The translations under genes were made by a program, and so were the position numbers. DNA of 39,543 nucleotides from the NCBI GenBank assembly GCA_023457895.1, contig JAEXAY010000029.1:1-39543 (forward strand), read 5' to 3'. Source of the DNA: Pseudomonadota bacterium. Its GTDB lineage: Bacteria > Pseudomonadota > Alphaproteobacteria > Sphingomonadales > Sphingomonadaceae. The notes below the pieces were generated by a model. The model made no database searches. It saw only the letters and a list, made by a program, of their open reading frames with translations, and was not told the DNA's origin. Of this stretch, positions 32,770 through 39,543 are shown one piece after another (position 1 is the stretch's first letter; every line of letters starts with the position of its first letter).

Positions 32770-33899
32770 CCAGGATCGCAATTTCAGGAGTTCGCGGCCT
32801 GTTAGGCTGGCATACTGCGGCACGTCTTCATGCGCGCAACTGCGCCGCGCGTTATAAAGGGGATCCTGAACCTTTTAGCTTGGTGCTCCTAGATCGCCAT
32901 GACTTCGCTTCAGCCGAGATACTTGGCGAGCGCCTCAGGGGCGCTGATCTGGTGCTACATTTTGCGGGTATTAATCGCGGTACCGATGCCGAAGTTGAGC
33001 AAGGCAACCCGCAGATCGCGCAACTAATTGTTGCTGCATGCTCACGCGCTGGGATAACGCCTCACTTGGTCTATGCTAACAGCACTCACGCAGCGTCGGA
33101 CACGGTTTATGGTAATTCAAAGCGGATAGCGGGGCAGATTTTGGGTAATTTTGCCGGGAGCAATTATACAGATCTCGTCTTGCCGCATATTTTTGGCGAA
33201 TGCGCCCGACCATTTTATAACAATGTTACGGCAACCCTAATTGATCAACTCTGGAATGGCATTATTCCACAAGTCAATCCTGTCGGCCGGGTTAATCTTC
33301 TTCATGCGGGGCGCGCAGCCGAGACTGCCATTGAAGCGGGGCTTCGCGGGAGCGGCGGGCGGATCGCCCCCGATGGAAAATCCATGAGCGTACTTGATCT
33401 GTGGGAAAAACTGCGGGGGTTTCATGATCTATACACCCGACAAATCTTTCCCGACCTCTCAGATCCGCTCGACCTCGCACTTTTCAATTGTTTGAGGACA
33501 GGCGGTTTTCCTACACATTATCCGCTCTCCCTATCAGTCAACCGTGATCACAGGGGCTGCTTGTTTGAAAGCGCGAAGGGCGGCAATGCCTCTCACACGT
33601 TTCTGTCCTCAACCCTACCGGGCAAGACGCGAGGTGATCATTTCCATATCGACCTCGTGGAGCGTTTTCTCGTCGTATCGGGGGAAGCTGTGATCCGCGT
33701 CCGAAAAGTTCTGGACGGAACCATCCATGAGTTTCCGGTAAGCGGCAGTCAGCCGGTTGCGATCGATATGCCTCCACTCCACACGCACCATATAGAAAAT
33801 AGAGGTCACAGCGAGTTGATTACCTTCTTCTGGTCGCATCGAATGTTCGACCCAGCCAACCCCGATACTTTTGCTGACCCGGTGAAACTGACACCATGA
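32766..33899 (+). CDS. capF: Bifunctional C3-epimerase/reductase of the CapF/FnlB/WbjC type
   Basis: Second enzyme of the pathway: epimerises C3 of the CapE product and reduces C4 with NADPH, yielding a UDP-N-acetyl-6-deoxy-talosamine intermediate. The 377-residue chain has an N-terminal short-chain reductase domain (GVRGLLG at 8-14, LHFAGINRG, and YGNSK at 115-119 with the catalytic Tyr and Lys). From about residue 250 a cupin domain follows, with GKTRGDHFHIDLVERFLVV and LHTHHIENRG supplying histidines for a metal. The fusion is diagnostic for CapF. Starts at GTG 32766, overlapping the capE stop, and ends in an ATGA overlap with capG. Confidence 0.92.
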   Translation: MTRIAISGVRGLLGWHTAARLHARNCAARYKGDPEPFSLVLLDRHDFASAEILGERLRGADLVLHFAGINRGTDAEVEQGNPQIAQLIVAACSRAGITPHLVYANSTHAASDTVYGNSKRIAGQILGNFAGSNYTDLVLPHIFGECARPFYNNVTATLIDQLWNGIIPQVNPVGRVNLLHAGRAAETAIEAGLRGSGGRIAPDGKSMSVLDLWEKLRGFHDLYTRQIFPDLSDPLDLALFNCLRTGGFPTHYPLSLSVNRDHRGCLFESAKGGNASHTFLSSTLPGKTRGDHFHIDLVERFLVVSGEAVIRVRKVLDGTIHEFPVSGSQPVAIDMPPLHTHHIENRGHSELITFFWSHRMFDPANPDTFADPVKLTP

Positions 33900-35023
33900 A
33901 AAAGCTGAAAGTTATGACGGTGGTCGGCACACGCCCCGAAATTATTCGCCTTTCGCGTGTCATGGCGGTTCTCGATCGATCGACCGAACAGATCATCGTG
34001 CATACCGGTCAAAATTATGACTATGAATTGAACGAAATTTTCTTTCAAGATCTGGATCTTCGGAAGCCCGACTATTTTCTCAACGCTGCTTTGGGCACTG
34101 CCGCCCAGACGATTGGTCAAATCATCATAGAAGTAGACAAAGTACTGGAAAAGGAACAGCCGGAGGCCGTTTTAATCCTCGGCGACACCAACAGTTGTCT
34201 GGCGGCGATACCGGCCAAGCGGCGCAAAATCCCTATTTTCCATATGGAAGCCGGAAACCGCTGCTTTGATTACAGGGTTCCGGAGGAAACCAATCGGCGC
34301 ATCGTTGACCACACCTCTGACATCAATTTGCCTTATTCAGATATTGCCCGTGAATATCTTCTCGCAGAGGGTTTCCCGGCTGACCGAATTATCAAAACAG
34401 GCAGTCCTATGTTTGAGGTGCTCTCCCACAATCGCGAGAAAATCGAACAGAGTGACATTCTTAAGCGACTGGGATTGACCAAGCATCAATATTTCCTCGT
34501 TTCCGCCCACCGGGAGGAGAATGTCGACGGGCGCGAGATGCTCGCAAAACTGACAGAAACATTGAATCTAATCGCTGACCATTACGGGCAGCCTGTACTA
34601 ATCAGCACCCATCCGCGCACCCGGAAACGCATAGAGGAGTTCGGACTGGAGTTTAATTCAAAGGTACAGTTGCTTAAACCATTTGGATTCCTTGATTATA
34701 ACGCCTTGCAGATCAATGCGCGTGTCGTTCTGTCGGACAGCGGAACCATAAGTGAGGAAAGCTCGATCCTGAACTTTCCGGCCCTCAATATTCGCGAAGC
34801 GCATGAGCGCCCAGAAGCGATGGAAGAAGGCGCCGTGATGCTTACCGGACTGGGCCCCGACCGTGTGATGCAGGCCTTATCTGTTGTGGAGTTGCAATCC
34901 CGGGATGGGGAGCCCCAATTCCGGCAGGTAGCCGATTACAATATGCCGAATGTTTCGGAAAAAATACTGCGCATCATCCTGAGCTATACGGATTACGTCA
35001 ATCGAACGATCTGGAAATCCTGA
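33896..35023 (+). CDS. capG: UDP-N-acetyl sugar 2-epimerase of the CapG/FnlC/WbjD type
   Basis: Third enzyme: inverts C2 to give UDP-N-acetyl-L-fucosamine. The 375-residue protein has the non-hydrolysing UDP-GlcNAc 2-epimerase fold (WecB-like): VVGTRPEIIRLSRVM at 9-23, LILGDTNSCLAA, FHMEAGNRCFDYRVPEETNRR... with the catalytic acids, and SDSGTISEESSILNFPALNIR near residue 285. The same family includes WecB, but its place after CapE and CapF fixes the CapG assignment. ATG at 33896 overlaps the capF stop. This region is clearly AT-richer than the housekeeping block; 34021-34080 has 22 G or C in 60 bases. Confidence 0.92.
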   Translation: MKKLKVMTVVGTRPEIIRLSRVMAVLDRSTEQIIVHTGQNYDYELNEIFFQDLDLRKPDYFLNAALGTAAQTIGQIIIEVDKVLEKEQPEAVLILGDTNSCLAAIPAKRRKIPIFHMEAGNRCFDYRVPEETNRRIVDHTSDINLPYSDIAREYLLAEGFPADRIIKTGSPMFEVLSHNREKIEQSDILKRLGLTKHQYFLVSAHREENVDGREMLAKLTETLNLIADHYGQPVLISTHPRTRKRIEEFGLEFNSKVQLLKPFGFLDYNALQINARVVLSDSGTISEESSILNFPALNIREAHERPEAMEEGAVMLTGLGPDRVMQALSVVELQSRDGEPQFRQVADYNMPNVSEKILRIILSYTDYVNRTIWKS

Positions 35024-35036
35024 GGCCTCGACTCCC

Positions 35037-36251
35037 ATGCGCGTGCTTTACTTGACCCAATGGTTCGAACCTGAACCCGCGTTCAAAGGCGTTGACTTCG
35101 TCAAGGCGCTCCAGCGCAGCGGCCTGGAAGTCGAGGTCGCCACCGGTTTCCCGAATTATCCCGGCGGGAAACTATATCCTGGTTTTCAGTTGCGCCCATA
35201 CCTGCGAACGGAAATGGACGGGCTAACCGTTCATCGTCTATACTTATATCCCAGCCACAGCGGTTCAGCCGTCAAACGAGCTATTAACTATCTAAGCTTT
35301 TTTCTCAGCTGCTTGATTTTCGGACTTTTAAAAGGGGGGCGATATGATGTCATCTACGTCTATCATCCTCCTATCACTCCTCCATTTGCCGTGGCTCTTT
35401 TTAGCCGCTTGTGGCGCCGCCCTTTCATAGTAGACGTACAGGATCTGTGGCCCGACAGCGCCATTGCTTCCCAAATGGTGCCTCCTCGTTTTCATGGCAT
35501 CCTGAGCTGGATGTCCCAATTCGTTTACCGGCACGCCACGCACCTCATCGCCCAATCCCATGGAATGTATCGCAGGCTGGCCGACCGTAGCGTGCCAGAG
35601 ACGAAATTGTCTGTCATTTACAACTGGTCGAACTATCGGCCAGCAACGGAAGCGACATCTTCTCGCCTCTCCAGCCAACTTGATATCCAGCGCATTAATG
35701 CCGTTTATGGTGGCAATCTTGGCCAGGCGCAGTCGCTGGAATCCGTCGTTAGAGCTGCAATTCTAGCGCAGCAATCAATTCCAGATTTCCGATTGCATCT
35801 GTTCGGTGAGGGTATAGAGCGCGCCCAGTTGATCAACGCGGCAAATGCAGCCCCGCGCGGTATTGTGCAAGTGCACAAGCGCGTCTCACGGGAAGAGATG
35901 GATAGAATCTTTGAAGAAAGCGACATGTTGGTTCTTCAACTGAATGAAGATCCCTTGTACGAAATTACAATCCCATCAAAACTACAGCATTATTTGTCTT
36001 GCGGTAAGCCCATTATTGCCGGCTTGAGGGGAGAAGCGGCCGAACTTATAAGGAAAGCTGAGGCCGGATTGGTATCAGACCCCGGAGACATCCAAGTCAT
36101 GGCCGGAAATATGATAACGATTGCTCAGCTGTCGCCGTCAATGAGAAGAGAAATTGGCTTTAAAGGTTTTGATTATTATAATCAGCATATGTGTTTCGAA
36201 CAAGCGATCAAAACGACTGTCGAATTAATCAGGTCCACCAAAAAGAGTTAA
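35037..36251 (+). CDS. wbuB: Family 4 glycosyltransferase, WbuB-like (putative L-fucosamine transferase)
   Basis: A 404-residue GT-B enzyme, cytosolic face of the membrane. The acceptor half begins MRVLYLTQWFEPEPAFKG and holds VATGFPNYPGGK, a hydrophobic segment at about 84-100 that can sit on the membrane, and VDVQDLWPDS. The donor half holds VYGGNLGQAQSLESVV, LFGEGIER and LYEITIPSKLQHYLSCGKPIIAG, where the glutamate binds the donor. Proteins of this type (WbuB, FnlD) follow fnlABC in E. coli O26-like clusters and are thought to transfer L-FucNAc to the lipid-linked chain. Here it follows capG by 13 bases, supporting the same role. Specificity is inferred. Confidence 0.85.
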   Translation: MRVLYLTQWFEPEPAFKGVDFVKALQRSGLEVEVATGFPNYPGGKLYPGFQLRPYLRTEMDGLTVHRLYLYPSHSGSAVKRAINYLSFFLSCLIFGLLKGGRYDVIYVYHPPITPPFAVALFSRLWRRPFIVDVQDLWPDSAIASQMVPPRFHGILSWMSQFVYRHATHLIAQSHGMYRRLADRSVPETKLSVIYNWSNYRPATEATSSRLSSQLDIQRINAVYGGNLGQAQSLESVVRAAILAQQSIPDFRLHLFGEGIERAQLINAANAAPRGIVQVHKRVSREEMDRIFEESDMLVLQLNEDPLYEITIPSKLQHYLSCGKPIIAGLRGEAAELIRKAEAGLVSDPGDIQVMAGNMITIAQLSPSMRREIGFKGFDYYNQHMCFEQAIKTTVELIRSTKKS

Positions 36252-36286
36252 ATTTCTATATCTATCTCAGTTCATAAAGGAGTTCT

Positions 36287-37588
36287 ATGTTGACGCCTCC
36301 CGCAGATCGCAGCGAGCGGATTGTTGTATTGGGCTTGGGTTATGTTGGCCTGCCCATCGCAGTGGCTCTCGCGCGCCACTATCCCGATACCATCGGCTTA
36401 GATATCTCGCAACGGAGGGTCGAAACACTTCAAACCGGTCATGACTGGACAGGTGAAATCGAAACGTCTGAATTGCTGACATCTTCATTGCGTTTCTCCT
36501 GTGACCCGGAGACACTCAGCGACGCGACTTTTATCATCGTCACGGTGCCGACACCCATAGACGATATGCGGAGACCGGACCTCTCACCGATTACCATGGC
36601 CTGTAAGACCATTGGCAAGCGTTTGAAAAAGGGCGCACTGATTGTTTTTGAGTCCACTGTATACCCAGGAGTGACGGAAGATATTTGCGCCCCGATCTTG
36701 GAGCAAGAAAGCGGACTGACTGCGAGTAAGGATTTTTTCTTGGCTTATAGTCCCGAACGGGTCAATCCAGGAGACAAAATTAGAAGACTCGAAACAATCA
36801 CCAAAATTATATCGGCTGACAGCACCGAAACCCTCGATCGCGTACGCAACGTTTACGGCTCCATCATCGAGGCTGGTTTCCATGAGGCTGAATCGATTCG
36901 CGTCGCCGAAGCTGCCAAGGTGATCGAGAATGCGCAGCGCGATATAAACATAGCGTTCATGAACGAAATCACGCAGATATTTGCGTTAGACGGAATTTCC
37001 GTGTGGAGTGTCCTTGATGCAGCGCGCACCAAATGGAATTTTCTTCCATTTTCGCCCGGGCTAGTCGGGGGGCACTGTATCGGGGTCGATCCCTATTATC
37101 TCTCCTATCGTGGACAAATGTTGGGCCATGACCCGCAGGTAATTCTTGCGGGACGCTTCACCAATGACGACATGGGTAGGTGGGTCGCCGATCAACTGCA
37201 TAATCGACTGGACACAAAGGCAAGCAAGATTTTGATATTAGGCCTGACCTTCAAGGAAAATGTGCCCGACCTTCGTAACAGCAAGATAGCGGATGTTGTG
37301 GAGCGCCTCAAATGGCTGGGCCATGACGTAACGGTTCACGATCCACATGCCGATGGGGAACAGGCCAAGGAAGAATATGGCATCACCATAACGCCCGATG
37401 CGATGAACGACCAATACGATGCCGTCCTGGCCACGGTCGCCCACGACGAGTATGCCGGAATCGAACCACAGCAGTTGGACAAAATTCTGGTACCCGGCGG
37501 ACTTCTGTTCGATCTCAAACGCATCTGGCCGGAGCTCGCCGCTGGACAAAAGAAGCTTTCGGACGGTCGACGGTACACCGGCATCTGA
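36287..37588 (+). CDS. Nucleotide-sugar 6-dehydrogenase (WbpO/TviB-like)
   Basis: Oxidises the C6 alcohol of a UDP-N-acetylhexosamine to a carboxylate in two NAD steps. The 433-residue protein has GLGYVGLP at 16-23, TVPTPID near 86-92, YSPERVNPGD and the catalytic Cys264 in GGHCIGVDPYYL, and ends with LGLTFKENVPDLRNSK. This matches the UDP-GlcNAc/GalNAc dehydrogenase group more than UDP-glucose dehydrogenase, so a GlcNAcA or GalNAcA product is likely; the exact sugar is unknown. ATG at 36287 has AAGGAG six bases upstream. It is last in the plus operon, and 37 bases separate it from a convergent gene without a clear hairpin. Confidence 0.9.
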   Translation: MLTPPADRSERIVVLGLGYVGLPIAVALARHYPDTIGLDISQRRVETLQTGHDWTGEIETSELLTSSLRFSCDPETLSDATFIIVTVPTPIDDMRRPDLSPITMACKTIGKRLKKGALIVFESTVYPGVTEDICAPILEQESGLTASKDFFLAYSPERVNPGDKIRRLETITKIISADSTETLDRVRNVYGSIIEAGFHEAESIRVAEAAKVIENAQRDINIAFMNEITQIFALDGISVWSVLDAARTKWNFLPFSPGLVGGHCIGVDPYYLSYRGQMLGHDPQVILAGRFTNDDMGRWVADQLHNRLDTKASKILILGLTFKENVPDLRNSKIADVVERLKWLGHDVTVHDPHADGEQAKEEYGITITPDAMNDQYDAVLATVAHDEYAGIEPQQLDKILVPGGLLFDLKRIWPELAAGQKKLSDGRRYTGI

Positions 37589-37625
37589 TTGTCCTTTGCC
37601 ACCCCCTCGCAGGAGCGTTGCAAAA

Positions 37626-38423
37626 TCAGGATGGCTTGTAAGGCAGGTAAGTGCGGGCCAATAGCTCATCCTTCTGGCTCGGCGTCGGGTAGTTGATGAG
37701 CACCGCCTTCAATCCCCCCTTGAATACGAATATGCTACCAGCACATGCACCGACCAGACCGCACTCTTCGATAAGCCTGCCTACATCGTCAAGTGATCCA
37801 GCGCCACCTAATATAGTCAGCGGAACGCGGACATACTGGCGCATTTTTTTTGCTAGGGGGATATCATAGCCGGCATAAGTGCCGTCAAGATCTACCGAAT
37901 TAACCACAATCTCTCCCGCTCCGGCGTTTTGCATCTCTTCGGCCAGCGCAAAAGGGTCGACGGCATGAGATCGGCGTCCATTGTGAGTAACGACTTCCAG
38001 CCCCTTGGAGAACAATCCGGCCTTTTTTCGCACATCGATAATAACAACCACGCTTTGTTGACCTACACGCTTGGCTATTTGGGTCACGGCATCCGGGTTC
38101 TCGATGGCTTGGGAACTTAGCGCAACTTTCTCTACCCCCAGACCGATGATGCGGTCCGCCTGATCAGCCGATTTGATGCCACCCCCATAGCACAAGGGCA
38201 TCCGGCACTCGGCTGCCAGGCGAGCGATCAGATTATAATCGGGTTCCGCGCCTCTTACCGTCGCATCGATATCGAGGACGGTAAGCTCATCGCACATCTT
38301 TTCGTTGAAAATCTTCACCGCATTGATCGGGTCGCCCACATAACGGGGCGATCGGAATTTTACTGTCTTTACCAGCCCCCCTTCATGGATCAACAAACTG
38401 GGAATGATGCGCGGCCTCAACAT
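37626..38423 (-). CDS. wbuZ: HisF-like cyclase subunit of an acetamidino-sugar system (HisF2/WbuZ)
   Basis: A 265-residue (beta/alpha)8 barrel closely resembling imidazole glycerol phosphate synthase subunit HisF. True HisF uses Asp11 and Asp130. Here position 11 is Leu (PSLLIHEGG) while Asp130 is kept in VVVIIDVRK, and Lys19, Asp51 and the CYGGGIK phosphate loop are also kept. Loss of the first catalytic acid argues against histidine synthesis. In O-antigen loci HisF2 pairs with HisH2 and an amidotransferase, with the barrel acting as ammonia conduit. ATG at 38423 starts one base after the HisH2 stop. It converges on the dehydrogenase gene. Confidence 0.88.
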   Translation of the reverse strand: MLRPRIIPSLLIHEGGLVKTVKFRSPRYVGDPINAVKIFNEKMCDELTVLDIDATVRGAEPDYNLIARLAAECRMPLCYGGGIKSADQADRIIGLGVEKVALSSQAIENPDAVTQIAKRVGQQSVVVIIDVRKKAGLFSKGLEVVTHNGRRSHAVDPFALAEEMQNAGAGEIVVNSVDLDGTYAGYDIPLAKKMRQYVRVPLTILGGAGSLDDVGRLIEECGLVGACAGSIFVFKGGLKAVLINYPTPSQKDELLARTYLPYKPS

Positions 38424-38424
38424 C

Positions 38425-39042
38425 CTAGCACTCCGCAAAATTCGACAATAGACTCACGCCCCAAGCGTGGCTTTTCTCCGGATGGAACTGCACGCCATAA
38501 ACCTGGCCGTGCTGCACTGCGCAATCGAAGAGGTTGCCATAATCGGTTTGCGCGATCACATGGTTTCGATTCTTCGCCGAGAAATAATAGGAATGCAGGA
38601 AATAAAACCGATAATTCTCACTCCTAGGTCCGGTGAACAGAGGCGAAGGCGCTAGCGGAACGACGTCGTTCCACCCCATGTGCGGCATCGGGAGAGCAGT
38701 TTGATATCGATCGACATCGAAGCGGTGTACTTCGCCTGGTATCCAGCCTAACCCCGGCAATTCACCTTCGTCGCTGGAATTAGCGAGCATCTGCATCCCG
38801 ACACAGACGCCGAGAATACGAACGTCTCCTTGCGCTACCAAGCGCTCCAGCGGATCGCGCATTCCCGAATTGCTGAACTGCTCCATGGCATGGTCGAAAG
38901 CGCCAACACCGGGTAAAATGATATGGCTGCAGCCATCGAGTTCACCGGGCTGGGCAGCCCGTTTCGCGGCAACCCCGGCTCGCTTGTAGACATTCAAGAA
39001 AGCCTCGACGTTTCCCAACCCATAATCAACGACACCGATCAT
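38425..39042 (-). CDS. wbuY: HisH-like glutaminase subunit of an acetamidino-sugar system (HisH2/WbuY)
   Basis: A 205-residue class I glutamine amidotransferase that releases ammonia from glutamine. The nucleophile is Cys80 in LGVCVGMQML, and the His and Glu of the triad lie in FHPEKSHAWG near residues 190-192. DYGLGNV at 6-12 and LPGVGAF at 43-49 are standard HisH segments. Because its partners are an N-acetyl sugar amidotransferase and a defective HisF, its ammonia probably goes to sugar amidination, not to histidine. The start overlaps the amidotransferase stop as ATGA (39039-39042). Confidence 0.9.
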   Translation of the reverse strand: MIGVVDYGLGNVEAFLNVYKRAGVAAKRAAQPGELDGCSHIILPGVGAFDHAMEQFSNSGMRDPLERLVAQGDVRILGVCVGMQMLANSSDEGELPGLGWIPGEVHRFDVDRYQTALPMPHMGWNDVVPLAPSPLFTGPRSENYRFYFLHSYYFSAKNRNHVIAQTDYGNLFDCAVQHGQVYGVQFHPEKSHAWGVSLLSNFAEC

Positions 39043-39543
39043 CGAAATAGGCGACTTTCCATCCCGAATAGGCGCATCACCTTGGCGCCGAGACCAATCA
39101 ACCAGCGCTTGTTACGATAATCCTGGTAGGTTTTGTTGTCGCCATTAAATATTTCCTGCAGTTGGGGCACCGTCATATCCAGCTTGCCGGCCACATATTC
39201 GAATTCCTGCTTGAGAAAATTCTCGTCCATTTCAGGGCGCGAAATTCGATCTATTGCCTCGTCGCGCTTCATTTGTCCGGTAAGGATCAAACTTGAAAAA
39301 TGGGCACGCCGCTTCTCGTAACCAAATTTTCGCGGCATCCAATAATCTTCATAGAATCTTGTGAAACGCGATTCATGATGCTTGTGCTTAAAGGGCTCCC
39401 ATCCAAAACGCGTGTTCAATTCCGCTTCGGCGTCCTTCTTGACGTAGGGCACCATGTTAAGGGGCTTAACAACCTGCATACCAAGAACGCGCTGATAGAG
39501 AATCTTGTATCTCAAGATATCCACCACAGGAAAGGTGGATAGC
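39039..39543 (-). CDS. wbuX: N-acetyl sugar amidotransferase, C-terminal part (WbuX/LfnA/WbpG type), cut by window end
   Basis: The frame is open to the last base of the window, so the N-terminal part, which should hold the adenylation loop and zinc cysteines of this PP-loop family, is outside. The visible 167 or so residues read LSTFP, VDILRYKILYQ, MVPYVKKDAE, FGWEPFKHKHHESRFTRF, GYEKRRAHFSSLILTGQMKR and end LFGMESRLFR. The segment from YVKKDAE through YWMPRKFG is characteristic of the family. The full protein would be about 380 residues. LfnA (Pseudomonas aeruginosa O12) and WbuX (E. coli O145) convert N-acetyl-L-fucosamine to its acetamidino form using ammonia from HisH2/HisF2; PseA and WbpG act on other sugars. 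The assignment to fucosamine rests on the neighbouring capEFG. Confidence 0.87.
   Translation of the reverse strand, partial: LSTFPVVDILRYKILYQRVLGMQVVKPLNMVPYVKKDAEAELNTRFGWEPFKHKHHESRFTRFYEDYWMPRKFGYEKRRAHFSSLILTGQMKRDEAIDRISRPEMDENFLKQEFEYVAGKLDMTVPQLQEIFNGDNKTYQDYRNKRWLIGLGAKVMRLFGMESRLFR

Noticed and set aside
37589..37625. Terminator between the convergent dehydrogenase and HisF2 genes
   Set aside because: Only a five-base TTTGC/GCAAA pairing over a long loop; too weak to call.
37626..39042. HisF and HisH as part of histidine biosynthesis
   Set aside because: They follow a sugar amidotransferase with overlaps, lie in a polysaccharide locus, and the HisF copy lacks Asp11.

Overview
The window looks like chromosomal DNA of a sphingomonad-type alphaproteobacterium. 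The first 24 kb are GC-rich housekeeping and metabolic genes. They carry two kinds of short palindromic repeat of a type I associate with this group (1-40 and 16636-16727) and a two-subunit 2-oxoacid:ferredoxin oxidoreductase. Genus was not determined.

Layout. 1-1851: trpD-trpC. 1993-2485: a small secreted Pro/Ala-rich protein followed by a clear terminator. 2533-5979: UvrD/PcrA helicase and a TPR-aspartyl/asparaginyl hydroxylase. 6072-9637: MFS exporter, cysK and a membrane-anchored SleB-type cell-wall hydrolase. 9641-13619 (minus): a phospholipase D-family protein, a 600-residue acyl-CoA dehydrogenase and its upstream MerR regulator, which has a striking palindrome inside its promoter. 13917-16630: hisI (minus) diverging from purF and an SDR. 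16731-22140 (minus): a lipoprotein beta-lactamase-fold hydrolase, cfa, korB and korA, apparently one operon read korA to bla. 22327-24280: HSL-type esterase, rppH and folK with tight overlaps. 24312-24387: tRNA-Lys(TTT).

Base composition falls visibly after the tRNA, and the rest of the window is an exopolysaccharide/O-antigen locus. A minus operon (30101 to 24427) encodes a Wzy/WaaL-type polymerase or ligase, a Wza-type export lipoprotein, a Wzc-type tyrosine autokinase and an unrecognised membrane-anchored protein. A divergent plus operon (30409 to 37588) encodes a DegT-type sugar aminotransferase, the complete CapE-CapF-CapG route from UDP-GlcNAc to UDP-N-acetyl-L-fucosamine, a WbuB-like glycosyltransferase and a UDP-sugar 6-dehydrogenase. 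Running toward it on the minus strand is a WbuX/LfnA-HisH2-HisF2 set (amidotransferase cut by the window end). In enterobacteria and Pseudomonas such sets convert an N-acetyl sugar to an acetamidino sugar.

The most interesting reading is that this locus makes a polymer containing acetamidino-L-fucosamine together with an acidic sugar, so that it may be zwitterionic. It would be exported by a Wza/Wzc system whose kinase ends in a Gly-Tyr tail written by a perfect six-copy hexanucleotide repeat. The HisF-like protein has lost the first catalytic aspartate of true HisF but keeps the second, which fits an ammonia-supplying role outside histidine synthesis. No transposase, integrase, CRISPR array or rRNA was seen.
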